Positions 17,831 through 26,440 are shown, counted from the first letter of the stretch. The stretch is 64,000 nt of DNA from Enterovibrio norvegicus DSM 15893 (GCF_900115495.1 NZ_FOWR01000027.1:1-64000), one strand, 5' to 3'. Notes: generated by a model from the letters alone, not told the origin. Numbers and translations are program-made.

Positions 17831-17853
17831 AAAAGCAGCCCATGGCTGCTTTT
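17831..17853. terminator. Bidirectional terminator between flgN and flgP
   Basis: AAAAGCAGCC and GGCTGCTTTT form a perfect 10-bp stem with loop CAT. The A and T runs on both sides allow it to end the flgMN transcript (+) and the flgOP transcript (-). Confidence 0.85.
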
Positions 17854-17888
17854 GTCGTATTCAACAGTATGACGCGAAAAGAACACGC

Positions 17889-18317
17889 TTAGAAAATGAT
17901 CGCGTCGTTGCGAGGCACATGGTGAGATTCACCGTATTCAGTCATCTTCTTCATTTTACGTAGATTCAATTCAAGCTCTGTGACGTAACTGTCACCCACC
18001 TGATAAGTGCTCACAACTTCCGCAGCACGAATGATGCCATCGACCGCACCGTGGGTTTTATCAATGCCTAGCGCTTGATCATCCACTTGTGTCAGCCCGC
18101 TTACTCGAATGCCATAAACCTGTTCGGATAATTCTTTATACGCTTCAAGTTTTGATGCGCGCATGGCACGAAACTGTTTTTCTTCTAGGGTTTCACCACG
18201 CTGAGCGGTGACCGACGCGGTACCCACAGCAGTGAGTACTTCATCAGAACGAATACGTGTAATAGGCTGACAAGCATTGAGCAGCATTACCATTGTCAGC
18301 ATTAGCCAAATTTTCAT
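17889..18317 (-). CDS. flgP: Flagellar outer-membrane lipoprotein (LPP20 family)
   Basis: A 142-residue lipoprotein with lipobox LLNAC (acylated cysteine C16) and an LPP20-type domain (VGTASVTAQRGETLEEKQFRAMRASKLEAYKELSEQVYGIRV). In vibrios FlgP forms part of the H-ring / outer-membrane disk around the polar flagellum and is needed for motility. The ATG at 18317 is preferred to one 18 bases upstream because it gives the compact KIWLMLTMVMLLNAC signal. It lies 42 bases after flgO. Confidence 0.92.
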   Translation of the reverse strand: MKIWLMLTMVMLLNACQPITRIRSDEVLTAVGTASVTAQRGETLEEKQFRAMRASKLEAYKELSEQVYGIRVSGLTQVDDQALGIDKTHGAVDGIIRAAEVVSTYQVGDSYVTELELNLRKMKKMTEYGESHHVPRNDAIIF

Positions 18318-18359
18318 GTGAACTCCACTCATCAATCTTGTTTATTCATTTTTCGCGGT

Positions 18360-18995
18360 TCAAGGCTTCAACGTGACGGTATCAGACATGTGTTTGCGCT
18401 TATCGCCACGAATGATCACACCATCTTCAATGCGTACTTTACGCAGCGTATCAATGTCTCGACCAATGCGATCCGCAGGCAAAAAGCCTTGCGCTGACGC
18501 AACGACAACGCGTGAGCGCATGCCAACAATACGCGCATTCACCAATACCCCGCCGCCTTGGCGCAACATGGTGCCCGTCAGGACATAGTCAATCTGCTGT
18601 TCGGGGTTCAACTCTTTCCAGTTACGGCTAAGGGTGAAATCACCTTCAGGCGTCACGCGGATAGCCCCCGTGGTTTTAAAATCAATGACTGTAAAACCAC
18701 GGCGCTGCATTTGGTAGATCATGCCTTCTGTCACGGAGTTTCCGAGCCAGTTGGTTTCGTCCATTTCTTCGACGTCAACAAACGAGACCACTGCCATTGG
18801 TGTTCTTGCCGTCAGGTAGTTGTTTGTCTCAAGCAATTCGGTCGCCAAACCATCGAGAAAATAATCGAGAGTGTGCCGAGGTGTTTGTTGCAACAGAAAT
18901 TGGCTACCCGGATACGGTTCTTTACCGTTATAGATCGGGTTGTACGCACAAGATACGGTTGCGAGACTCAGTAATATCACTATCCAGTTTTTCAT
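18360..18995 (-). CDS. flgO: Flagellar outer-membrane protein FlgO
   Basis: A 211-residue lipoprotein with a lipobox ending at C16 (SLATVSC). The body contains the FlgO-domain pattern TARTPMAVVSFVDVEEMDETNWLGNSVTEGMIYQMQRRGFTVIDFK. FlgO, FlgP and FlgT are the Vibrio-type accessory outer-membrane proteins of the polar flagellum. It is divergent from flgT and co-directional with flgP. Confidence 0.92.
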   Translation of the reverse strand: MKNWIVILLSLATVSCAYNPIYNGKEPYPGSQFLLQQTPRHTLDYFLDGLATELLETNNYLTARTPMAVVSFVDVEEMDETNWLGNSVTEGMIYQMQRRGFTVIDFKTTGAIRVTPEGDFTLSRNWKELNPEQQIDYVLTGTMLRQGGGVLVNARIVGMRSRVVVASAQGFLPADRIGRDIDTLRKVRIEDGVIIRGDKRKHMSDTVTLKP

Positions 18996-19030
18996 TGTCG
19001 TCTGGCTCCGGATACGTTTAACGCATGATA

Positions 19031-19054
19031 TTTCACCACATCATACGTGTGAAA
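19031..19054. promoter_or_regulatory. Imperfect palindrome in flgO-flgT divergent promoter region
   Basis: TTTCAC (19031-19036) and GTGAAA (19049-19054) form the perfect 6-bp ends of a 24-bp dyad with partial symmetry inside. It lies in the 208-bp gap shared by flgO and flgT. It has the form of a regulator site, but I cannot assign the regulator. Confidence 0.35.
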
Positions 19055-19083
19055 TTTCAAATCCATTTATCGCACCATTTTTT

Positions 19084-19099
19084 GGGAACATTATTTGCA
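19084..19099 (+). promoter_or_regulatory. Candidate sigma-54 promoter of flgT
   Basis: GGGAACATTATTTGCA has a GG and a GC separated by ten bases and a good TTTGCA -12 element; the -24 element is less good. It lies 104 bases upstream of the flgT ATG. Confidence 0.45.
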
Positions 19100-19203
19100 T
19101 CTATACGGTTTATTCGTGCAATGTATTGCTAACCGCGTTGCCGCTTTTACTGCGATGTATCTTGGTCTAGCAATTTTTATACCTACTATTGGATATCAGG
19201 GCT

Positions 19204-20337
19204 ATGCGTAAAAAAATTCTTAAGCCATTGGTTGCTTGTATTGCACTCTCAGCACCGTCAGCCAACGCGGCATGGTACGAAGTCACTGGCGTCAGCACCA
19301 TTTTAGAGAACAAAGACCAAGCCCGAGAACGTGCGCTTGAAGACGCTATTTATCAGGCGATAAAATTCTCTGGTGCTGATATCGCGGGCCTAACGGCAAT
19401 CCGTCCGTACCTGAAAGAGACCCGCAACGACTATCAATTCAGCGGAAATGAAATTCGCCACGTCCAAGTGCTGAAATCGAAGCAATCTGATGGCGTCATA
19501 AAATTGACTGCGCGGGTTGATATCTATCCAACGGCAAATGCTTGCCACAAGAACCAATATAAAAAAGGGCTTGTGATGGGCCGTTTTGACATTGTGTCTC
19601 CTGATCATGCCGCACTCGGCGGTATTTTCCGCTTCGGGGATGACTTCACCGTCTTACTTCAGCGTCAATTTGAAACGCAAGCACAAAGCTTTGTGGTGCA
19701 AGGCATTACGCCTCATGCCATCTCCCCTACCCAGCCTGATGTTGCCACTATGATTGCCGAAGACACTGGCGCTCAATATTTGCTGGTTGGAAACATCACT
19801 GACATGTCGGCAACGATCGACACCAAGGTATTAAGAAAAGACAAAACCAACCGACAATTGGCATTGTCTGTCGATGTGATCGACGGAAAGTCGGGGGACG
19901 TGATTTATCAGAACCTGTATCGCGATATCGCCGAATGGCCTTTTGAGCGACACAGCAAAGTCGATACCAAAACCGCCCGTTTTTGGACATCCGCGTACGG
20001 TGAGATGGCGCAGCGAATGAGCAGAAACGTGTTGCTAGATTTAGAAACGCATTTGGCGTGCCGTGCAACGACACCAGAAGTCGTGCAAATTAACGGCCAG
20101 AGAGGGCAAATTAATGCCGGACGTATTCATGGTGTGAAGTACGGTGATGAGTTGTCATTGTGGCATAACGCATCTTTTACCGACCAATACGGTACGCACC
20201 GCACCCAGCTCAAGAAAAGTGACATGCTGCTAACCGTCACGCGTGTGTATGAAAACTCATCAGAAATCTCAATCGCCCCTGTTGAACTCGGCTCAAGTGT
20301 TCAAATTGGTGATATGGTGACCAAACACACTCAATAA
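19204..20337 (+). CDS. flgT: Flagellar T/H-ring protein
   Basis: A 377-residue periplasmic protein with a signal peptide (KILKPLVACIALSAPSANA) and mature start AWYEVTGVSTILENKDQARERALEDAIYQA. In Vibrio FlgT forms the H-ring around the basal body and is needed to assemble the MotX/MotY T-ring. The C-terminal domain (about 285-377) begins VQINGQRGQINAGRIHGVKYGDELSLW. The ATG at 19204 with an upstream CAGGG is preferred to the TTG at 19189 because it begins the typical signal peptide. Confidence 0.93.
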   Translation: MRKKILKPLVACIALSAPSANAAWYEVTGVSTILENKDQARERALEDAIYQAIKFSGADIAGLTAIRPYLKETRNDYQFSGNEIRHVQVLKSKQSDGVIKLTARVDIYPTANACHKNQYKKGLVMGRFDIVSPDHAALGGIFRFGDDFTVLLQRQFETQAQSFVVQGITPHAISPTQPDVATMIAEDTGAQYLLVGNITDMSATIDTKVLRKDKTNRQLALSVDVIDGKSGDVIYQNLYRDIAEWPFERHSKVDTKTARFWTSAYGEMAQRMSRNVLLDLETHLACRATTPEVVQINGQRGQINAGRIHGVKYGDELSLWHNASFTDQYGTHRTQLKKSDMLLTVTRVYENSSEISIAPVELGSSVQIGDMVTKHTQ

Positions 20338-20372
20338 CGTTAGATACCCCTTAATCTGATCCCGTATTTAGG

Positions 20373-20414
20373 TATACTGAATATCGGCGCTGCATAATCC
20401 CACCTTGTAGCGCC
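20373..20414 (+). promoter_or_regulatory. tRNA promoter -10 and leader hairpin
   Basis: TATACT at 20373-20378 is a good -10 box; the -35 is weak. GGCGCT (20386-20391) and AGCGCC (20409-20414) can pair just before the tRNA 5' end. Confidence 0.4.
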
Positions 20415-20417
20415 AAT

Positions 20418-20493
20418 GCTCCTATAGCTCAACAGGATAGAGCAGTCGCCTCCTAAGCGATCGATCGGGGTTCGAGTCCCTGTGGGAGCGCCA
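20418..20493 (+). tRNA. tRNA-Arg (anticodon CCT)
   Basis: A complete cloverleaf can be folded by eye. The acceptor stem pairs GCTCCTA with TGGGAGC. The D arm is GCTC/GAGC. The anticodon arm GTCGC-CTCCTAA-GCGAT places CCT at 20452-20454, reading AGG. The T arm is CGGGG-TTCGAGT-CCCTG. The discriminator base G is followed by an encoded CCA at 20491-20493. A single-copy tRNA for a rare Arg codon, between flgT and a porin gene. Confidence 0.97.
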
Positions 20494-20586
20494 TTTCTTG
20501 GCCTCATATACCTCCAAACAATAAACCTAATCAAAACCCTTCTTTCAATATATCCAGCTCATTTTTTTGGTTTATCACAAACGGAA

Positions 20587-20609
20587 AAACGGGCCATAAA
20601 GGCCCGTTT
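20587..20609 (-). terminator. Terminator of the first porin gene
   Basis: AAACGGGCC and GGCCCGTTT form a perfect 9-bp stem with a 5-base loop. On the minus strand it continues into TTTTTCC. It is 27 bases beyond the porin stop codon. Confidence 0.85.
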
Positions 20610-20635
20610 GTATGTGATAGCTACGTCCTAATGGA

Positions 20636-21703
20636 TTAGAAGTAGTATTCAGCACCGATTAGGATGTTAGTACCATCATTTTTCTCAGTGCTACCATCCA
20701 TGTCGTATGAACGAACGTCCATGTACAAGTAAGTGCTTGGAAGCATGTAACCTAGACGACCAGTGATTGCTTGAGAATCGTCGTCGTTACCAAGTTTAGA
20801 CTCGCTTGTTGCTGCATAGCCTGCTTTAAGTACCCAAGTACCGTCGATAACGTACTGTGCAGTTGCAGAGTATGCATCTTGGTCATCGCCAGTCAGACCA
20901 TTTTCCATCATTTTGTATGCAGCAGTAAGCGTAACGTCACCTAGGAATACGCTACCACCAACGATAGCGTAAGAAACATCACCAGCTTCTTCTGTGGTCG
21001 CTGCTGTGCCTGGTTTAACGACAATATTACCATTATCATCAATAACAACGCTGTCTTCGGTCTTAGCTACTGCTGCGTCATATTTGCCTTGGTTATAGTA
21101 ACCCGCGTGTACACTGAACATGTCTTGAGTGTAAGAAGTCGCGATGCTTGCAACCAGCGCGTCAGTCGTTGAGCCCATACCGCTCAATGTTGCTTGGAAG
21201 TTGAAGCCACCCCAAGTTGCAGAGTCAAAACGGAAGTTGTTATTTGCACGGTCTTCAAATGAAGCATCGATAGCATTGTGCCAATCGAAAACGTTACCTA
21301 GACCTGGGTTCGTGTGTGGCCAGTCAACGTAGTTATATGCAGCAACTAGTTGGCGACCAAATTTGAAGCTACCAACGCCTTCAAAATCAAGACCTAGGTA
21401 AGTATCACGCATACCGAACGCACCGTAATCAGTGTTGTTTGCGTCACCACTTTCGATTTGCCAGATAAAGTCTGGGCCAAAGTTGTCAAATGCTACACGG
21501 CCTTTAAAACCAATGCGTGATTCGATAACAGCTTGTGCTGCACCATCACCCACTTCTGGGTTAGTGATGTGCATGAAACCAGCTGCTTGGCCGTACATTT
21601 GTACTGCTTCACCGTTAAGATCGATAGCTGCGTTTGCAGAACCAGACATTGCAGCAACTGCAACAGCCATACCTAGTAGAGAACGTTTAAAAGTTTTGTC
21701 CAT
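20636..21703 (-). CDS. OmpU-like outer-membrane porin (paralogue 1)
   Basis: A 355-residue general diffusion porin of the Gram-negative trimeric type. The signal peptide ends at SGSANA before AIDLNGE, and the protein ends in the beta-barrel assembly signal GAEYYF with terminal Phe. Alternating strands and loops run throughout (RIGFKGRVAFDNFGPDFIWQIESG, GLDFEGVGSFKFGRQLVAAYNYVDWPH). It is clearly homologous along its whole length to the porin at 24938-25942. It differs mainly by an extra stretch around residues 215-240 (AVAKTEDSVVIDDNGNIVV and following), probably a surface loop. Transport specificity cannot be read. Confidence 0.9.
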   Translation of the reverse strand: MDKTFKRSLLGMAVAVAAMSGSANAAIDLNGEAVQMYGQAAGFMHITNPEVGDGAAQAVIESRIGFKGRVAFDNFGPDFIWQIESGDANNTDYGAFGMRDTYLGLDFEGVGSFKFGRQLVAAYNYVDWPHTNPGLGNVFDWHNAIDASFEDRANNNFRFDSATWGGFNFQATLSGMGSTTDALVASIATSYTQDMFSVHAGYYNQGKYDAAVAKTEDSVVIDDNGNIVVKPGTAATTEEAGDVSYAIVGGSVFLGDVTLTAAYKMMENGLTGDDQDAYSATAQYVIDGTWVLKAGYAATSESKLGNDDDSQAITGRLGYMLPSTYLYMDVRSYDMDGSTEKNDGTNILIGAEYYF

Positions 21704-21728
21704 GGAAAACTCCTTAAAAAGTAAATGC

Positions 21729-21779
21729 CCGGTGGAGAGTTCATCGCTCTTAGTTGGCCGCCGTGAGCAACGACACCGG
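21729..21779 (-). promoter_or_regulatory. Porin-1 mRNA leader hairpin
   Basis: On the transcript, TCGTTGCTC (21765-21773) pairs with GAGCGATGA (21741-21749) using two G-U pairs, closing a 15-base loop with GGCGGCCAAC. An outer 6-bp helix, CCGGTG/CACCGG, extends it. The second porin leader has the same loop on a stem of different sequence. Confidence 0.65.
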
Positions 21780-22140
21780 TGTTTATTTATTGATTCTGTA
21801 TATCAACGATGTGCAGCTTAATTCGTATCGATTAAAAAAAAACACGCAGCTGAATGAAGTTTGAATTAGTTCAAACTTAACATCTAAAACGATATAATCA
21901 CTTATTAATCAACAACTTATGATGTTGTGATTTATTATAAATATCAACAATTTTTAGATAAACGCTTAGAATAAAGATCTGACTCACACACTTTCTTCTC
22001 GAAAAGAAATATCTAATCCAAGATCACTAAAATCTAAACCGCGTAAAGTGATCTCAGACGCAGAATTCATTTCATTCGAAGGTGAAAAATTGCAAGAAGG
22101 CCTATTCATTTGCTTATCGATAGGCGTTGAACAAAGAAAA

Positions 22141-22164
22141 AGCCCCTCGTAAAAACGAGAGGCT
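22141..22164 (-). terminator. Terminator of gltX
   Basis: On the minus strand AGCCTCTCGT and ACGAGGGGCT form a 10-bp stem (one mismatch) with a 4-base T loop, followed by TTTTTC. It lies just after the gltX stop. Confidence 0.8.
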
Positions 22165-22200
22165 TTCGAGTGCGAACTGGTGAGCAGTTGCTATCTGATG

Positions 22201-23622
22201 TTATTGCGCTTCACGTTGGGCAATAAAGGCGAGAGCTTGTTCGATACGAGAAACAACGCGCGCTTGCCCAACCAATGCCATCACTGCATCAACCGATGGT
22301 GATTGGCCTTGGCCGGTAACCGCGACGCGAAGTGGCATCCCTACTTTACCCATACCAAGATCCAGCTCACTGCAAGTATCAGCGATCACCGCGTGCAGGT
22401 TTTCAACTGTCCATGCATCTTGCGCTTTTACTTTAACAAGTGCGAGCTCAAGCGCTTCTTTAGCAACAGGGCGAAGGTGTTTCTTCGCAGCGCCTGCTTC
22501 AAACTCTTCGAAATCTTGATAGAAGTAGCGACATTGCTCAGCCAAATCGATCAATGTGTTGCAGCGCTCACCCACAAGAACAATAACATCGGCGATTGCT
22601 GGACCGTTTTCCGTTGAAATACCTTTAGCATCAAGATGCCATTGAAGGTATTTAGCCACATACTCTGGCTCAGACGTTTTGATGTAATGGTTGTTCAACC
22701 AAAGAAGCTTATCTGTGTTAAATGCTGATGCAGATTTACTCACAGATTCAAGGCTAAATAAGCTGATCATTTCTTCTAGAGAGAAGATTTCTTGGTCACC
22801 ATGAGACCAACCCAAACGTACCAAATAGTTCAGTAGCGCTTGCGGCAAGTAGCCTTCATCACGGTATTGCATGACACTCACAGCACCGTGACGTTTCGAC
22901 AATTTCGCGCCGTCATCCCCCAAAATCATAGAGCAATGCGCAAATTCAGGTACCGCTGCGCCAATCGCTTTGTAGATATTGATTTGACGAGGGGTGTTGT
23001 TGATATGGTCTTCACCACGAACAACTTGAGTAATACCCATATCCCAGTCATCAATGACAACACAGAAGTTATAGGTCGGGCTACCGTCGGTACGACGGAT
23101 GATCAAATCATCCAACTCACTGTTAGCGATTTCGATTCGGCCACGAATCTTGTCATCAAATACTACCGTCCCTTCTTTCGGGTTGCGGAAACGAATACAG
23201 AAAGGAGAACTGTCGGTGGCTTCAGCGTTTGCCGCAATGACTCGCGGGTGATTAGCATCGTATCGCGGCTTAGTGCCAGCAGCCATCTGCTTTTCTCGGA
23301 TTTCGTCAAGAAGCTCTTTTGGCGCATAACATTTATAGGCTTTATTTTCAGCGAGTAGCTGATCAACCACTTCGTTATAGCGATCGAAGCGTTTCGTTTG
23401 GTAGTAAGGACCTTCATCCCAATCCAAACCTAACCACTGCATACCTTCAATGATCGCATCGATAGCTCCTTGAGTAGAGCGCTCAATATCAGTGTCTTCA
23501 ATACGAAGGACAAACTCTCCGCCAGTGTGTTTAGCGTAAAGCCATGAATAAAGTGCAGTGCGTGCACCGCCTACATGCAAGAAGCCTGTTGGGCTTGGAG
23601 CAAAACGTGTTTTAACGTTCAT
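22201..23622 (-). CDS. gltX: Glutamyl-tRNA synthetase
   Basis: A 473-residue class I aminoacyl-tRNA synthetase that charges tRNA-Glu with glutamate. The N-terminal nucleotide-binding fold carries the HIGH-type signature [14 protein letters not shown] (residues about 9-22). The KMSKS-type loop is KLSKRHG near residue 240. The C-terminal anticodon-binding helical domain is complete. Length equals the usual bacterial enzyme. It sits between two porin paralogues but is transcribed on its own, with its own terminator. Confidence 0.97.
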   Translation of the reverse strand: MNVKTRFAPSPTGFLHVGGARTALYSWLYAKHTGGEFVLRIEDTDIERSTQGAIDAIIEGMQWLGLDWDEGPYYQTKRFDRYNEVVDQLLAENKAYKCYAPKELLDEIREKQMAAGTKPRYDANHPRVIAANAEATDSSPFCIRFRNPKEGTVVFDDKIRGRIEIANSELDDLIIRRTDGSPTYNFCVVIDDWDMGITQVVRGEDHINNTPRQINIYKAIGAAVPEFAHCSMILGDDGAKLSKRHGAVSVMQYRDEGYLPQALLNYLVRLGWSHGDQEIFSLEEMISLFSLESVSKSASAFNTDKLLWLNNHYIKTSEPEYVAKYLQWHLDAKGISTENGPAIADVIVLVGERCNTLIDLAEQCRYFYQDFEEFEAGAAKKHLRPVAKEALELALVKVKAQDAWTVENLHAVIADTCSELDLGMGKVGMPLRVAVTGQGQSPSVDAVMALVGQARVVSRIEQALAFIAQREAQ

Positions 23623-23787
23623 GTTAATCCTATTACGTTTGGCAAAATTTGAGTGATGCGGAGAGAGCTCCGTAAGGGCGCTATTGTAAGCGGAGTCTCA
23701 CGCCTGGACAACGTTAGACTTTGTAGGGAGGTTCAATGCAACGAAGCGAACTGATAGAATATTAAATTTGCAACCATTCAACACTAA

Positions 23788-23809
23788 AAATAAGATTTAG
23801 ATCTTATTT
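23788..23809. promoter_or_regulatory. Perfect inverted repeat before small secreted-protein gene
   Basis: AAATAAGAT, TTAG, ATCTTATTT: 9-bp arms around a 4-base centre, 71 bases upstream of the ATG at 23880. It looks like an operator for a dimeric regulator. The T run after the second arm is too short for a convincing terminator. Confidence 0.4.
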
Positions 23810-23879
23810 ATTAACACGAAGTGTAAATAACTCCTAACATAAACGTGAAACACATAACAAACAGTTAGGAGAGATACTG

Positions 23880-24068
23880 ATGAAAAAATTACTACTTATT
23901 ATCGCTGCATTCAGCTTCACTTCAGCAACAAGCTTCTCCGCGCTAGCAGATGGCGCATCAGCCGCAACGCAAGCGGGCCCACTCGTCACATGCGAGCATA
24001 GTGATGGTTCGACAACCGAAACACCGTCACTCCTTTGCCGATACGGCGATGGGAAAATTGTTCTGTAG
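23880..24068 (+). CDS. Small secreted protein of unknown function
   Basis: 62 residues; I recognise no family. A clear signal peptide (KKLLLIIAAFSFTSATSFSALA) leaves a mature peptide of about 39 residues with two cysteines (C38 and C53), which could form one disulfide in the periplasm (LVTCEHSDGSTTETPSLLCRYGDG). A strong ribosome site (TTAGGAGAGATACTG) precedes the ATG and a perfect terminator follows. It has all the marks of a real gene despite its size. Confidence 0.75.
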   Translation: MKKLLLIIAAFSFTSATSFSALADGASAATQAGPLVTCEHSDGSTTETPSLLCRYGDGKIVL

Positions 24069-24094
24069 CATCAAATACCGAACAAATTAAATAC

Positions 24095-24124
24095 AAAAAA
24101 GAACGCCATATGGCGTTCTTTTTT
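24095..24124. terminator. Bidirectional terminator
   Basis: AAAAAAGAACGCCAT and its exact reverse complement abut, a perfect 30-base palindrome with A/T runs on both sides. It serves both the small secreted-protein gene (+) and the DUF2057 gene (-). Confidence 0.88.
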
Positions 24125-24153
24125 AATACAAATGCACTCATAGACTGGCAACG

Positions 24154-24867
24154 TTAAGAACGAACGTTTTTCACTGCCCACTGGAGAAATTGTTTCTGCG
24201 TCTCTGGATTCATTCGTAGGAAATCTGCTTGCATCAAAATGATTGAGTTTTCAGGAGATACACCCTGTGCCGGCTGAATAGATACTTGTTTCTGTGGTGC
24301 AATGACCGTTGGTTCACTTGTTTTTTGAACGTTACTCGGCGCGCTTGCTTCAGCTGCATTCGCAACAGCCGACGCAGTTAAGGCTGCCCCACCCAGAACA
24401 ACGCCCTGCTTCTCATTAAATCTCGCTAGTTCTTTTTCGTAATCTCTCAAAAAACCTGGGCCTTGAGGGAGAACATTTTGTTGAGAGGATACCGTTTTCC
24501 CTGATTGATCAGTCATCGTAAAAGAAGGGGACTGTTTAAAATCTTTGACCTGAGCCTCACGCATAATCTGGCGTGTCGGCTCTATCATTATCTCTTTATC
24601 TTCAGACGTAAAAGTGACAACCAAAGGGTCTGACTTGAACTTTTCATATTCAGAGCCAGTCGCGATAAGCTTTGAGAGACGAATGACAAGTTGGTTTGTA
24701 CCATTTTCCAGGGAGAATTGGCTTTTTCCCATAACAGTAATAGGGAGTTCTTCGCCATTGACAACTACTGCCTCCACATCCTTATGCAGAGTAACGTTTA
24801 CTTCAGCATTAGCGACAAAAGGTACTAATGCTCCAACTACGAGTACTGATTTAAGAATCTGTTTCAT
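24154..24867 (-). CDS. DUF2057 (YccT/CsgI-like) periplasmic protein
   Basis: A 237-residue exported protein with signal peptide KQILKSVLVVGALVPFVANA. Its N-terminal half (VNVTLHKDVEAVVVNGEELPI, NGTNQLVIRLSKLI) has the DUF2057 pattern. The E. coli member (YccT, renamed CsgI) has been reported as a curli-synthesis inhibitor; whether that role applies here is unknown. The start at 24867 follows a strong GGAGGG ribosome site; a Met 27 bases upstream lacks one and falls inside the porin-2 terminator stem. The C-terminal part is low-complexity and rich in Ala, Pro and Gln. Confidence 0.75.
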   Translation of the reverse strand: MKQILKSVLVVGALVPFVANAEVNVTLHKDVEAVVVNGEELPITVMGKSQFSLENGTNQLVIRLSKLIATGSEYEKFKSDPLVVTFTSEDKEIMIEPTRQIMREAQVKDFKQSPSFTMTDQSGKTVSSQQNVLPQGPGFLRDYEKELARFNEKQGVVLGGAALTASAVANAAEASAPSNVQKTSEPTVIAPQKQVSIQPAQGVSPENSIILMQADFLRMNPETQKQFLQWAVKNVRS

Positions 24868-24884
24868 ACTGCCCTCCATGAAAA

Positions 24885-24911
24885 ATGCGAGCACCTATTT
24901 GGCGCTCGCAT
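24885..24911 (-). terminator. Terminator of the second porin gene
   Basis: ATGCGAGC and GCTCGCAT (extended by an inner CC/GG with one mismatch) form a stem followed on the minus strand by TTTTC. It separates porin 2 from the DUF2057 gene and ends just before that gene's ribosome site. Confidence 0.7.
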
Positions 24912-24937
24912 CAATATTACTACAAGTGCTCTATTAC

Positions 24938-25942
24938 TTAGAAGTAGTATTCAGCACCAATTAGTAGGTTAGTGCCATCGTCAGTTTCATCTGAACCATT
25001 GTAGTCATAGCTACGAACGTCCATGTATAGGTAAGTGCTTGGCAGGATGTAACCTAGACGGCCAGTGATAGCTTGTGAATCATCGTCAGTTCCAAGCTTA
25101 GACTCTGAAGTTGCCGCATAACCCGCTTTAAGAACCCACGTACCATTGATAACATATTGAGCAGTCGCAGAGTAAGCGTCTTGGTCGTTGTTAGTTAGAC
25201 CGTTATCCATTGCTTTCCAAGCTGCTGTTAGCGTCAAGCTATCAAGGAATACGCTACCACCAACGATAGTGTATGATACATCACCTGCTTTATCGCCAGC
25301 GTCATCTACATAGTCAGCTTGGTTATAGTAGCCAGCATGAACGCTAAACATGTCCTGAGAGTAAGAACTTGCAAGGCTCGAAACCATTTGTTTAGTAGAA
25401 TCACCCATGCCGCTAAGCGATGCTTGGAAATTAAAACCACCAAAGCTTGCTGAATCAAAACGGAAGTTGTTGTCTACACGGTCTCCAAAACCAGCATCGA
25501 TTTTGTTGTGCCAGTCAAAAACGTTACCCAAACCAGGGTTTGAATGTGGCCAGTCAACATAGTTATATGCAGCGATAAGCTGACGACCGTATTTGAATGA
25601 ACCAACACCTTCAAAGTCCAAACCTAAATAAGTATCACGAGCACCTAGTTGGCCAGATTTTGCGCCATTGTCCGCGTTGCCGCCTTCAATTTGCCAGATG
25701 AAATCTGGACCCAAGTCATCATAAGCAACACGACCTTTGAAGCCGATACGTGATTCAATAACAGCTTGTGCAGCACCGTCTTTACCTTGAGCTTCAGGGC
25801 CAGTCAAGTGAATGAAGCCCGCTGCTTGACCGTACATAACTACGTTTTCGCCAACCAACTCAATTGCTGCGTTTGCGCTACCTGAAACTGCTGCAACTGC
25901 TACTGCTGCACCCAATAGTGAACGTTTGAACATTTTTTCCAT
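24938..25942 (-). CDS. OmpU-like outer-membrane porin (paralogue 2)
   Basis: A 334-residue porin with signal peptide ending SGSANA and C-terminal GAEYYF. Almost every strand matches the porin at 20636-21703 (YGRQLIAAYNYVDWPHSNPGLGNVFDWHNKIDAGF; VLKAGYAATSESKLGTDDDSQAITGRLGY). It lacks the roughly 20-residue insertion found near residue 220 of that paralogue. The pair probably arose by duplication and may be expressed under different conditions. The ribosome site is TTAGGAG. Confidence 0.9.
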   Translation of the reverse strand: MEKMFKRSLLGAAVAVAAVSGSANAAIELVGENVVMYGQAAGFIHLTGPEAQGKDGAAQAVIESRIGFKGRVAYDDLGPDFIWQIEGGNADNGAKSGQLGARDTYLGLDFEGVGSFKYGRQLIAAYNYVDWPHSNPGLGNVFDWHNKIDAGFGDRVDNNFRFDSASFGGFNFQASLSGMGDSTKQMVSSLASSYSQDMFSVHAGYYNQADYVDDAGDKAGDVSYTIVGGSVFLDSLTLTAAWKAMDNGLTNNDQDAYSATAQYVINGTWVLKAGYAATSESKLGTDDDSQAITGRLGYILPSTYLYMDVRSYDYNGSDETDDGTNLLIGAEYYF

Positions 25943-25979
25943 GGAATAAACTCCTAAAAGGGATTTCTAAACGTCATAC

Positions 25980-26013
25980 CATTGCTTTTAAAGGTTGGCC
26001 GCCGAAAGCAATG
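25980..26013 (-). promoter_or_regulatory. Porin-2 mRNA leader hairpin
   Basis: On the transcript CATTGCTTT (26005-26013) pairs perfectly with AAAGCAATG (25980-25988) around a 16-base loop containing GGCGGCCAAC. The porin-1 leader has the same loop with a differently sequenced stem, so the structure itself seems conserved. Confidence 0.65.
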
Positions 26014-26300
26014 ATGTGATTACTCGTTCGTAAAAAATGATAAATTATTCATCACTTTAAATTTTTAGAAACCGATTGAACTCTCCCTCAACCGATGTAT
26101 TCAGCCTACTTCCACGTGAAAAAACATCAATGAGAACTTTATTTGTTATTAAAAAAATATGACTCGGTGCAAAGTTCCAGCCATGTTCGTGATCAAGATC
26201 TCCATTTTATATAAAAACATCAAGTTAAAAATATAAAATGATTAATTTCAGATACTTAAATAAATAATTGCATTAATACAACTGGGAAGTTTTCAATCTT

Positions 26301-26316
26301 GACGATCTAGATCACA
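26301..26316. promoter_or_regulatory. CRP-like site upstream of porin 2
   Basis: GACGATCTAGATCACA. The right half and the central TCTAGA equal the ideal CRP sequence TGTGATCTAGATCACA; three bases of the left half differ. It lies about 360 bases upstream of the porin start, which is far. Confidence 0.3.
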
Positions 26317-26414
26317 AGAAAATATTCTCCAAAAAGGAACGGATAATCATTAAAGAAACATGATATTTCTCTTGGATAATTATCTACCTCATGGACTCAT
26401 TGTTTTCCGAGCAC

Positions 26415-26440
26415 AAAAAAACGCCAGTCATAGACTGGCG
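26415..26440 (-). terminator. Terminator of ligA
   Basis: CGCCAGTC and GACTGGCG form a perfect 8-bp stem with a 3-base loop, followed on the minus strand by TTTTTTT. It starts about 27 bases after the ligA stop. Confidence 0.85.

Larger units (their letters stand above)
21704..22200. other. Gene-free interval: porin-1 leader and gltX terminator
   Basis: 497 bases without a supportable gene. The left end carries the porin-1 ribosome site (AAGGAG) and the leader hairpin described separately. The AT-rich middle presumably holds the porin promoter. The right end is the gltX terminator. I saw no other convincing structure. Confidence 0.6.
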
